From Cladocopium goreaui (taxonomy: Eukaryota > Sar > Dinophyceae > Suessiales > Symbiodiniaceae), in assembly GCA_947184155.2 (NCBI GenBank), contig CAMXCT020002724.1:257001-321000 (forward strand): a stretch of 64,000 bases of DNA. The letters are read 5' to 3'. A program made the position numbers and the translations under genes. Positions 1 to 13,100 of the stretch are shown here, piece after piece. The notes beneath the pieces were generated by a model that was given only the letters and a program-made list of their open reading frames with translations, was not told where the DNA came from and did not search any database. Each line of letters begins with the position of its first letter. The stretch's first letter is position 1.

Positions 1-1096
1 CTATCGAAGCTCAAAGCAGCTTCCATGGAGGAGGACGGCGAAAAGCCATGGCTGACCATACCATACCCCAACAACAGAATTGTTGAACACTGAAGATATC
101 TTAAGATATTTGCAGCTATTGAGGATTGATATCAATGATATATATATATAATAGATATAGATATAGTGATATATAGTGTATTTATCTATTTTTGTAGGTA
201 TGAGTAAGGCCCAAGAAAATGCAGAGCCTCCGGCTTCAGGACTTGGTTTTGGACACCTTGTCAATCTACACCATTCGTCTATTGTCAGCCGATATGGTGG
301 ACAAGGCTGGGGTTGGGCTTTCTTGCAGGTCGAAGGCTGGAGATGCGAATTGGTCTCCACCAGAGCCGAGGTAAATGATCCTTCGCAACCCTTCAAACTT
401 GCGTTACAAGCCCTGATAATTATGATCCAACATGGCCAAGAGGGCCATTATGGGGATTCGGGCATGTATGTGTGTGTCTGTGGCTTTGATGATCATTGAG
501 AAAATGAGCACTTGCGTTTTTGAGTAACCTCAACCTATGGTTGAAACCGGCCACCGCTTCAGGCCTCCTCGGGCCACTTGGGAACTCCTTTTGGTTGCGC
601 TCCATTGGCCAATGCTTTGTGCTGTGGTCTGCAGTTGGGTGCTGCCTGTTGGCCCCAAAAATGGGGCTCAGCGACCAAACCCTTCAAGCCAGAAGTGTTT
701 AGTGGAATCAGTTGGGATCTTCCATTCTTCCATCTTCAACCCCTCTGGGGCCTCTTGGCCGCTGACCGCCTGCTTTCTGCCCCCTAAGGTGGGGCAAAAT
801 CATGCGGTTCTCACCATTTCAAAGGCCGGAACACAGCTTGAATTTAATGACCATTTGAGGAATCGCAGATGGGGTGAAACGAACAAGACCTCTTCGAGAG
901 GGTGGTTGCGAACCAGCAAAGATGATAAAGATTGTGATAGTGGCAGAATCATATGTAATTGATCAATCCATTATACTTTACCATGCTCGCCAATTTTGAA
1001 GGGAGCCAACCTAACTTGGCGGACTTGCAAGCCAGAGCTCCTAAGCACTTTTTGCCGGGCATGAGCAGCCAAACACAAGCACATATTGCATTGCAG
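1..1096. other. upstream of first recognised transketolase exon
   Basis: No exon could be recognised here. The N-terminal part of transketolase (the A-N-x-x-R...S-G-H-P-G-A-P-M-G block, roughly 75-100 residues) should precede the exon at 1097, but I do not find it on the plus strand. It may lie left of the window or be split into exons too small to see. The stretch is mixed-composition intron-like DNA with a short TA-rich tract near 125-200. Confidence 0.4.
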
Positions 1097-1118
1097 GTGG
1101 ATAAACCGTGACCGATTC
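1097..1118 (+). CDS. transketolase exon 1 of those seen (22-nt microexon)
   Basis: Reads W-I-N-R-D-R-F after one split base, matching the N-R-D-R-F-V-L-S block of transketolases. Acceptor is GCATTGCAG; the donor is GC at 1119. Confidence 0.8.
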
Positions 1119-4100
1119 GCAGCTTGGCTAGGAGCGTGCTTGTGATGGGCAGGTCAGAGAAAGATGATGCCCCATGGTAACCCTGGACAAAAACACCTGA
1201 CCCACTGGAAAAAAACGCACAAAGGGTCAACTGAAGACAGAAACACACATGGAGAAACTTTGGGGTCCCCAGTTCCAGTTGATCCAGTTGTGTTTACATG
1301 TGTTCATTGTGCACCTTGAAGTCTACTCCTTCCTAAGGTGCTTTCTGCTGGCCATGCCAGTGCGTTGCTGTACGTCATGCTCCACTTGACAGGCAATGGA
1401 CTGGGCGGCCCCTACGACTCTCAGCAAAAAAATAGTATAAAATCCGTCTACAGAAAGGACACGATTTGAGATATCTTGAGATTCAGAAGGTGCTCCTATA
1501 GCAACTTATGCTCTTGGCAGGGTGCAAAAATGTGGAGATAATTGTAGGACGATAGATTCAGCTCGAAGCTTTAGCCATGAATCTTCAAGGAAACCTAATT
1601 TAGTTTGGTAGTTTCATCTTTGAAGCTGTCCATGACTTGACAGGATGGTAAAGCACCTGGTTGACGGTTTCAAATATTATATTTATATATTGCAGTATGT
1701 TGATTTATATTACCAATATATGTTTTTTTTCTTCAAATATCTTCAAATTATTCATACACTACCAAGCATTTCTGGTGGATCAGAACTACAAAGCAGTCGG
1801 CAATGTGAAACCACCCACCAAGGAGGTATCGATGGAGCGATTGCAGCAGTTTCGCCAAGCAGGCGCTCCTCTGATCTTCCAGTTTTGCTTGATATCCAAT
1901 ATTGTAGTACCGTGCCTACTTTGAGACAAAACCATTTTGGACTGACTACTATGCATAAATATGAATAGAATATATAATTATGATGCAATTATACATTATT
2001 TTCATACTTAGCACGGCATAGTAGTCAGTTAATATATGGGTTTGTCCAAAAATAGGCAGGGTAGTTGCTATGTAGAGAATTTTAGCCAGTGGTTTATCAT
2101 CATGAACCTATGTAACCCATCAAAGTTGTTATACAGTTGAGTACACCCCATTTCAGGACAGACTATAACCCAGGCAGTAGACGTGACCAGTTAGACTTTG
2201 ACAGTTAATCAAGTAGTGAGTTGCAGTTGTTTGGTCATCCTCAGTTGTTCTGACTGAAATCTCTCTTGCCATCTCTTTTCACAGTATATTCCTGTGGTCT
2301 CATGATGCATTGACAATGTTTGAACTTGAACCATTCAAGAACAGTACATTGAGCACTTCATATTCATGTTCATCCATGTTCAACATCCTTGATGTTCAGC
2401 GATCTTATTGGTGAGACCTTGGATATACTCCATTTGCAATAGGGATATGTAGCTGCTATTGTTTGCAAGCAAGCTAGAAATTACATGTTTGAGGGGTACC
2501 AAGGATCGCCAGGATATGCCAGGATTATATCAACCATTGCCATGCAGGCAGCAGCACGCCTGGACACCCAGAGTTCCGAATGACCAGCGGAGTGGAGGTG
2601 ACTACCGGTCCTTTGGGGCAAGGCTTTGCCAACGCCGTAGGTGGGGCCGGGATGACTGGGGTGGCTGGTGCTCGCATGATGAGGTTTCATTGGGCTTGCT
2701 GTTTCAAAAGGGTTTTGTTGATGATGTTTTTGTGAAGTTTGCCCGTGTATTGCTATATATTGCTATTCAAGCTCCCAGTAGGGGTGCTTGTTAGTGACTT
2801 TTTGGAGTAACTGCAAACACCATGCAACACCGCTGCAACGTTGCACACACCTGCCTTGCAAGAAGATCCAGAGGCATGGCGATTGCAGAAGCACATTTGG
2901 CTGCACGCTTCAACAAGGAAGGCTTTGCGCGACTCGACCTGCAAGCGAAAAACCATGGCAAAACCATGTAGATCAACTTAAGACACGCTGCACACATACT
3001 GGGTCATATTTGCAGTTCCAAATGTTCTGTCCTATTCAAGTATATGCTTATATAGTACAAAATGGTGCAAATACTTATGCGTACTTATGAGTGCCAAGAA
3101 TTTCAGCCTTTTGTGGTATTCATTTTCGCCAAAAAGCTGAGGCTTTTTGACAATTACACCTTTGTCTTGGCTGGTGATGGCTGCCTGATGGAAGCCTGGC
3201 TGGGAAAGGTTGGATGGCTGAAACTATTGTGAATGTACTATATAATTATAATTATATATAATATGACTGTTCACATATATACATATATATTATATACATA
3301 TATAATTATATAAATGTCCAAAGTTGAGCTGCCTTTCCCAAAATAATTCTCCCACATTCGGACGTCTTGTTGGTGATCCGAATGGCCCCGCTAGTGGTCC
3401 CTGGCCCCAGCTAGTCAGGGCTCCATAACGATCCGGGCTCAGGAAGGTGTATGTTCGGAGGCCGCGTCGCTGGCTGGACATTTGAAGCTGCACAAACTCA
3501 TCGTTTTCTACGATGACGCTAGGCCACGAGCTGGGCCACGAGCTGGGTCCCGGGGGTGAGTCGCCGGCTGGGGATTTGCCTACAAGTTGATGGGGATCTT
3601 TTGTTGTTGCCTGTTTTTACAACTAGTAGTCATAGCAGCATGGCCCAGCAATTAGTGTGACCATCCTAGACATTCTACTTGCTTCAGAGCTATGCAGTGC
3701 TTGGCCAGCACTATGGCGCTTTGAGAAAGATACGGGCGTGTCGGAAAATGGGATACACAAGTATACATAACTTATCGGTGATCCTACCAAAGCGGTGCCC
3801 AAGAGTGCTCAAAAGAGCACGTCATTGGTGATCCTGTGTTTGCACCTTGAGGATTTGCCTTGTAACAGGTTTTAACTCGGACCTCGATGAGCAATTCACT
3901 TGCATCAAAAGAAACAACAACAGAGAGGGAGAGAGAGAGAGTGTGTGTGAGACGTATTTAAATATGGATGTGCATTGTATACTTATATTTGGGTATGGAT
4001 CACACTAACAACCTCACCTTCACTGCGATGTCACTGGAATGATGCTTTGTGGTGGTAACTATCCCCAGGAGGCCTTATTTTAGGTTCGTGAATAATCAAA

Positions 4101-7100
4101 TCATATGCATAATATATATTAATATAGATTATCGAGGTATAAAGATGTATAAAGCATATCATATAACAATACACTATGATATATATATATATATTATATA
4201 CATTGCATTGCGTTTCATTAATTACGTTAGATACGCATCAGATATCTATGTCAAGGCCATCCAGTTTTGTGCCAAGGACAACAAGGTCACCATCGATGGA
4301 GGGACCAACCTGGCCTTCAGTGAAGACACGGCACAGATCTTCGCAGCCAAGGTTCGACCAACGAAATCCAGCTGTGGGAATTCAACCAAGAAAATATGGA
4401 TTTTTTTAATTTTTAAATGAGTTTAATCACTGAAAATTGGGGGTAGATGATGGTCTGGGTTGGTGGTTTGGAATCCTTGAATTCCCGTACCAAGGTGATT
4501 ATATACATCTATATATATACACATATATATATATATATATTAATATTTATATATATATGTATGTGGAAAGCCAAAAACACAAAATTTGCTGGTCATCATG
4601 GGGAAAAGCCGTAATGATCAATTTTTATTGGTAAAAATTGTTTTTACCCGTAATGACCAAAAAAATGGTCAAATCAAAAGAACATTGCAATCCTACCCGT
4701 AGCAAAACCGTATTTGTTCAACATTTTGTTGAAAAAAAAAAGTAAAAGACCGTAGCAGCTCTCACACAAACCTACCCGTAGCAAAACCGTATTTTTTCGA
4801 CATTTTGTTGAAAAAAGGCCTTAAAAAGCCGTAGCAACTCTCACGCAAGTGGCTCCAGACGATCAAAGCCGTAATGACCAAAAAAAATGATCAAGGCCGT
4901 TTGACCAAAAAAAATGAGATTATGGTTTTCCAGGTACATAATATGGATGATTTCTATGGGGAAGCCCTATACTTCCAAACCACCGGGCCAAGATTTCCGT
5001 GAGGGATGACCAGAAATCCGCCTTTTTTGGCGCCCGGCGGAGCAGCCTTGCAGGGCTGGAATGTGCTGCACATTCCCAATGGGGATGTACATGATGCCGC
5101 TGTGTATGAGAAGGCAGTGGCAGAGGCTGGAAAATTTGGGCACAAAAAAACTCGCTGGTTTACACACAAAGAAATGGGAAGCAATCACCAAAATAAGCTA
5201 ACCAAGAAAAGCATCAAAATCACCAACAAACTGAGGAATCAGCGATCAGAAAAATGAAGAATTTGCTTACTTGTTGGGATGTCAAGAAGGGGGGTAGTTT
5301 TCAAGGCAGGGCCATTCAGGAGATTCCAAGATGAGGAACTGACAACCAATGATGGAGTCCCTCACCCCTCATCTTAGAAGAGGAGACATGATGTGTTTTT
5401 CAGCAGCGGTTTTTGGAGGCCAAGTCTCAGACAGAGAAACCTTCCATCATCATCATGCGCACCACAATTGGCTGCGGCAGTGGCAGTGGAATCGAAGGTG
5501 CTAGTAGTTGGCAGCGGGCAAATGGTGGGCCTTTGGTAGCAAACATGGCAATTTTGAGATGATTTTCCTATGAAAAAGGCGCCATTGTTAGGGGATTTCC
5601 ATGGATTTCCCATATTTCTCATTGCCATGTTTGAACAGCGGAAGGTATCCCTTAGACCTGGCTGGTTCCCCGTTTCATTAGATGGAGACCTTGGAAGTTG
5701 AGCCAGGCAAAGCCAAAGCTCATGGAGGAAAATTCTCCAACATTGAGGTGAGGTCCCCAGTGTATGCCCAGTGGGCACCCAGTGGGCACTTGGATGGTGG
5801 GAAGCATGGCACTTAGTGTTTCGATGGCACTTCTCGGCTCATGTTTTTTGATGTTATGCTTCAGCTTTGTTCTGTGGCATGGCGGCATGGTGGGGTGAGC
5901 TAGCTGTTTTTTTCCCGCCTGGGCTTTGAGGAGATTCGTGCAAACTACTTTTCACCAGAAGGTCTTAGGAAGAGCAACTGGGCTGCAGCAGTAAGGGCTT
6001 GAAACATCTTGGAACGACCAGCAATGTGCCTTTTCGTTCAGACTGGGAGTGGACAAAACTATCCTCATAACTTTGGCAGCATGCACTCCGGTGGAACGAC
6101 GTGGTAAAGAAAGGTTGGGAGTCATCAACCGGTCCAAAAATAGACAACATCTAAACAAGCCCCTCAGAGACAGCGGCCATTTTGGTCACGAAACCATACA
6201 AGACCCAGGGCTCGACCCAAGCTTGACCTGGTCTCCAGCTATGTTTTTTTCTATCTGCTACGGGCCCATACGCCCAAGGCAAGAATCCGGTGGACCATCG
6301 TCTCGCCGAAGTGATCGAAGCAGAGCTGGGCTCCCTGAATGGCTCGGGCAACGGGAAGATCTTGCCCAAGTTCTACGTCCCCAAAGCCGTAGCTTGGCTC
6401 CAAGTGGCTCAGTTGACCCGGTGAATGGCGGATTCTTACTCTTAAAGTGTGGATGGGACGCATGTTTTGCACAGACATGGAAGCGAACAATGGCCATAAC
6501 CAATGAGAATAGTAATCCTCCAACGCCTTTTGATATGCAGTCCTCCTTCATTACTCCATGTTACTCCTGATCATCCTCAAAATATATCCGAACTCTCCAT
6601 GGGCTCAAGGTGCTGAAGAAGTTTCGCTTGCGCGGCGATCATGGCGACGAACTCGCCTGCGACTCTCGGCTGCGGGGAAGCCAACTTGTAACAAAATGTG
6701 TGCCCAACCAGCTGCACCATGCTGCACCCAAAAGCCGGCCAATGGAAACATGTCATCAAACCATACGAAACATGCTTTCTGGACTCATTTCTGTTCCCAG
6801 TGCAGCAGTTGCTTTATAGTGCTTTGTCTCGTGTTCATTTCACCAAGGAATGGAACCGGATGGTGGGAAAATATTGCAGAACTTTTAGGGAAAGCGACCC
6901 TGCATTGGTCCAAGACTTGGAGGACTGGAGAGGGGCGAGTTTTTGGGTATTCCCTGGCAATGCTTGACTCCAAGACTGGATTAGGTGACTTGGAAAGGAT
7001 TGAAAGGTATAGGATACATATAGGATATTATAGGATGGTATTTGTTGGGACAGCTGCCAGCAGTGCTGGATGGCCCCTCAGCCAGCAGTGAAAAAAGGCC

Positions 7101-10100
7101 CCTCGATCCATTCATAGAAATTCCTGTTGTGTTTTGTGCACCTCCACGGCACCTTGTCGCTCCACTTGTCGCCAGGACCGGATGCGAGGGAAATATCTGA
7201 TGGATGACTGGAGGGCATCCCTGGACGAATATTTGAAGAAGGACCAGCGACCTGCTCAGCAAAAGGCTGAAATGTCAGGTTTTGGGGTTTTAAATGTCAG
7301 AAACATGTTTCTAAGCCTAGGGATGCCCAAAAAAAAATAATGCAGATTTGAATAGATTTGATTCGACACAAGATGCCTTTTTTACCTGCTGTTGTTTTTT
7401 CTCCGCTGCCCGTTGAGTCAGCAGTCAGCATTGTTGCCCGGGTTTTAGGTCCCCACTGCTCCAGGAGTTGTTGTACGAGTATACTGAGTACACATCAACA
7501 AGATCAGTACAGTAATCCCAGCTTCCGATTTTAGTACTGTAAACATAGTGGTATCATAGTGGTATCCACCCATATAAACCCATATAAACCGCATGGTTCA
7601 TGGTCCGAGTCATGGTGGTATCCACCGGGATGGTGTATTTCGGAACAGGAGACGAAGGTGCTCGATGCGAAACTCGGAACCTTGCTGAACATGGCAACAT
7701 GGCTGAGAGGATCTGAGAGAATCTGAGGTGGCCATGGGGGATCTCATCCAGAGATATTCAGATTGGATGAACTGATGAATTCAATGAACATATGATAGTA
7801 TGTTGATATATATATATATTATATTATCATTATTATTATTATATATATATATTAGTTTTATTATTATATATATATACATATGTTGATCATATATGATCAT
7901 ATGTATTTAAAGACCCAAAAAAGATTGCAATGTCAAATCCTACTAAAACAGTAGGTAAATCATGCTTCTTTTTTTGGGGGGGCTGAAATGGTTGATAGTG
8001 GTTTCTGAAAGAATGATGTGATAATGTCATAGTCATTTTCCGGGAAAAGGTTGGTTACTTGGATGGTGTGAAATGGTGGCGTTCATACTTCTGGGGTTCC
8101 CAGCCGGTGTCATGCAGGTAGCTTGTTGATGACACCGGCAGGGGTTGAAGATTGCCAGCACTATTTATACCCGCTTGATCATAACTCTGGTTTAAGATTT
8201 GAATCTATTTGTTTTGGGTCCCATTGATGTTGTGTATTTGCACTCTTGCTTTAGATTTCCGTTTAGGGGGATTACCCTCTGGATCCCTCTGGTAATTTAG
8301 CATAGTTATTGAAAATTACCAATTTTACAGTTGATTTATGTTGATTTTGCTATTACAATGGTCATTTTCCATAGCTATGTTAGTTCACCTGAGTCTGTAA
8401 GCTTGATGAAATTCATGACTTCCACATTGGGCCGAGCGGCTCGGCGTTAAGGTTGAGCCCAAGCAGGAAGAGCCACGGCCGCCCTTCAAGCGTCTCACGG
8501 TGAGAGATTTCACCAAGCATTGGGGAGATTTTTTCGGCCAGCATGGTTAGCAGCACCATAAAAACCACAGTGGTTACATGACAAATTCATGAATAAATGT
8601 CAATAAATGAGGGCTTTCCCAAAGGGCATATTGATCATATTGACATGATTGGCAAGCACCGACAAGAAGCATCAGGAATTGAGGATATTATCCAGGAAAA
8701 TGCTTCTTGAGTTTGTCAGATGCAGATCCAGGCGGTGAAGTTCGGTTGGTTGGTTTGTCCTCTGGCGATTCTGCTGATCCCCCCAGGTCACGACGGTCAC
8801 GATGATCAGATAATTGGACGAAGTTTGTGAGAAAACTGCGGATGGCTTTTGGGAATTTTGGGGTGGGGCCTTTTCAAATGTTCAACAGTTCAACAGTTCA
8901 ACCCATCCATGAGCAACGGCTTTGCTTCCCCGAAGCAAAGGTCTAAAATCTGATGGCGCCATCGGCTTCAAGAACAAAGCTGGTCGAATCTATGCCAGCG
9001 AAGTCCTGAAGTGTCTGGTGGGAATCTGAGCTGCCGATAGCTGCCACCATGAATTGGATGTGGCTCAAAAGAACAGCTATGTTGATCAACACCCCAGCAA
9101 TGTTCTATTCCAGTGAACCGTCAAGTTTAGGGAGTCAAACACTACTTGAGCCATACCCAATTTGTGCCACAGAAAAGCCGATAAGCCCACATTGACAGCA
9201 GATGAGAGACGAAGAGAGTCAGAGTCATATTCTTTGGCACGTGGCATTGCGGCATTGCGTTACATTTTTTGTCGCTTCCAGAATCACGGTCCTTTATTTG
9301 CAGTTCATGGTACTTCGATTCTGAGCATGTCCCAAATTGGGAATCCCACCAATCCATCTTGCGTCTGGCTGTGACGAAGCCAGGGACCGAAAAAATGTTG
9401 ATCCAAGCAGACCGCAGACCTATCTTAGTCCTAGCCTAATTGGAAATAATGAGACCCCAACTCTGCAGCATTATGCATTGGCCTTTCAATGACTGTGGCT
9501 TTTCTCTATCATGCTCCATGAACGTGGGTCACTGATGTTGATGAGGGATTTCACGTAATCCGGGCTGGGTTTCAATCAGCACCCCTACATAGAGCTAGTA
9601 CATGAAAGATGTTTAATAATTACACTAGATGGTCACAGAGAGAGAGAGAGATGATAGATAGAGAAAGAGAGACTCGTCATCAGTGTAATCATCAATAAAT
9701 ACTATAATTATAATTAGTTATACATATTATAACTATGTTTGATAATTAATTCTCACACACATACATACTTATATATATATATAATCATTATTATTATTAT
9801 ATGCACAGAAGACTTGTTCCCCATGAAGAAAGGCTTCGGCTTCTGGGTCCCTCAGGTGCAACATAATCCTGCCATCATTGGTGGTGCTGCAGATGCGGCT
9901 TGGCAGCTTTGAAAAACCTCAGTTTGAGACAAAATTTGCCCAGAAACAACTCAGCTCAGGTGGCATCTTCGTGCGGAAGTCATTTCCCAGATCTTCAAGG
10001 ACACTTCCTTCCACCCTCTCGTGGGCAAGGACTTCATGATGCCAGTCACTTGCACAATGAGTCCAGAGGACCCGTGCTTAAAGTAGGCCAAGTAGGCCTT

Positions 10101-13100
10101 GTAGTCCGCCGTTTTGATTCATACTTAAATCACAAGTGGAAATTGATTAGAGATGATTATATATATATACTAGGTACGGATGAGATAGGAGTTGTCGGAG
10201 GGTCCAGTTTTTTTGATTTCCCATCTCATGAGTAAAGTATTGTTTTTGCCCTTTGAAGGTGCCAAACTCCTATCTCATATGGTTCTATTAGTCATTTGAA
10301 GGATACCTGCATCAAGTTTTTACATTCCCACAGTTTATGGTTTTTAATGCTATAGGCTACAGTTTGGACACATGAGATAGGAGTTAGGGCTGATTTGGGG
10401 TATGTTCACATAACCCATGTGTTGGGACCCTAGCATCTATATCCCATGAAGAATTCCTATTCCCATCTCATGGGTTTCATCCTGGGCCATTTAGCAATAT
10501 GGTAAATTGCAGCTGGATGTAACTTTTTCCATTTTCTCATTGTTTCTCTACTGTTGTTACCTTTAACGGGAAGCGACAGGGCTCGCGGAGAACGGACGGC
10601 CATGTGTCTCCTCTGTTGTTACCTGCAACGGGAAGCGACAAGGCTCGCGGAGAACGGACGGCCATGTGTCTCCCCTGTTGTTGCCTGTAACAGGAAGCGA
10701 CAAGGCTCGCGGAGAACGGACGGCCATGTGTCTCCCCTGTTGTTGCCTGTAACGGGAAGCGACAAGGCTTGCGGAGAAGGGACGGCCATGTGTCTCCCCT
10801 GTTGTTACCTGTAGCAGGAAGCGACAAGGCTCGCGGAGAACGGACGGCCATGTGTCTCCCCTGTTGTTACGTGTAACGGGAAGCGACAAGGCTTGCGGAG
10901 AAGGGACGGCCATGTGTCTCCCCTGTTGTTACCTGTAGCAGGAAGCGACAAGGCTCGCGGAGAATGGACGGCCATGTGTCTCCCCTGTTGTTGCCTGCAA
11001 CGGGAAGCGACAAGGCTCGCGGAGAACGGAGAGGTCCCCTCCGGTAGCTTCCCGGTGCGGCAACGGAGAAATAGCGACCACTAAAAGCAGATGAGATAGG
11101 ACTTGTGGAGATTTGACGATTTGACTTGGGAAATCTAATGGCACATGGGTGCGGCAACGGAGAAATAGCGACCACTAAAAGCAGATGAGATAGGACTTGT
11201 GGAGATTTGACGGTTTGACTTGGGAAATCTAATGGTACATGGGCGCGGCAAGGGAAACATCATAGCAACCACTAAAAGCAGATTAGATAGGACTTGTGGA
11301 GATTTGTCGATTTGACTTGGGAAATCTAATGCCACATGGGTGCGGCAGCGGAAAAATAGCGATCACTAAAAGCAGATGAGATAGGAGGACTTGTGGAGAT
11401 TTGACGATTTGATCTGGGAAATCTAATGGTACATGGGCGCGGCAAGGGAAACATAGCGACCACTAAAAGCAGTTGAGATAGGACTTGTGGAGATTTGACG
11501 ATATGACTTGGGAAATCTAATGGCACATGGGTGCGGCAACGGAGAAATAGCGAACACTAAAAGCAGATGAGATGGGACTTGTGGAGATTTGACGATTTGA
11601 CCTGGGAAATCTAATGGCACATGGGTGCGGCAAGGGAAAAATAGCGAAAAGCAGATGAGACAGCACTTGTGGAAATTTGACGATATGACTTGGGAAATCT
11701 AATAGCACATGGGTGCGGCACGGGAAAAATAGCGACCACTAAAAGCAGATGAGATGGGACTTGTGGGGATTTGACGATTATGACCTGGGAAATCTATATG
11801 CACATGGACGCGGCAAGGAAAAAATAGCGACCACTAAAAGCAGATGAGATAGGACTTGTGGAGATTTGACGGTTTGACTTTGGAAATCTAATGGGACATG
11901 GGGGCGGCAACGGAAAAATAGCGACCACTAAAACAGAAAAGATAGGACTTGTGGGGATTTGACGATTTGACCTGGGAAATCTAATGGCACATGGGCGCGG
12001 CAAGGGAAAAATAGCGACCACTAAAAGCAGATGAGATAGGACTTGGGAAATCTAATGGCGCATGGTGCGGCAATGGAAAAATAGCGACCACTAAAAGCAG
12101 ATGAAATAGGACTTGTGGAGATTTGACGATTTGACTTGAGAAATCTAATGACACATGGGCGCGGCAAGGGAAAAATAGCGACCACTCACTAAAAGCAGAT
12201 GAGATAGGACTTGTGGGGATTTGACGATTTGACCTGGGAAATCAAAAGTGGCACATGGGCGCGGCAAGGGAATAATAGCGACCACTAAAAGCAGATGAGA
12301 TAGGACTTGTGGGTCTTCGACCCTGGGCATTTGAGCAAAGTCGCATGCCTGGATGCCCATCCCCGTGTAAAAGCAAATGAGATAAGTCTTGTGGGGATTT
12401 GGCCTGGGAAATCTAATGACACATGAGTGCGGCAAGGGAAAAACAGCGACCGCTAAAAGCAGATGAGATAGGACTTGTGGGTCTTCGACCCTGGGCATTT
12501 GACCAAAGTCGCATGCCTGAATGCCTTTCCCCGTGTAAAAGCAGATGAGATAAGACTTGTGGGGATTTGGCCTGGGAAATCTAATGGCACATGAGCGCGG
12601 CAAGGAAAAATAGCGACCACTAAAAGCAGATGAGATAGGACTTGTGGGGATTTGACGATTTGACTTGGGAAATCTAATGCCACATGGTTGCGGCAAGGAA
12701 AAGGTAGTGACTTCTAAAAGCAGATGAGATAGGACTTGTGGGGCTTTGACGATTTGACTTGAGAAATCTAATGGCACATGGGTGCGGCAAGGGAAAAATG
12801 GCGAGCACTAAAAGCAGATGAGATAGGACTTGTGGAAATTTGACGATTTGACTTGGGAAATCTAATGGGACATGGGGGCGGCAACGGAAAAATAGCGACC
12901 ACTAAAACAGAAAAGATAGGACTTGTGGGGATTTGACGATTTGACCTGGGAAATCTAATGGCACATGGGCGCGGCAAGGGAAAAATAGCGACCACTAAAA
13001 GCAGATGAGATAGGACTTGTGGAGATTTGATGATTTGACTTTGGAAATCTAATGGCACATGGGTGCGGCAAGGGAGAAATAGCGACCACTAAAAGCAGAT

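Noticed and set aside
1-1096. Several 60-140-codon frames on both strands
   Set aside because: No family motif, no codon bias and no splice-linked structure; probably intron or intergenic.
6600-6680. Alternative frame [11 protein letters not shown] as the family's G-x-E-E block of transketolase
   Set aside because: It would come after the F-Y-V-P-K-A-V exon, out of family order; the phase-0 frame [15 protein letters not shown] joins both neighbours.
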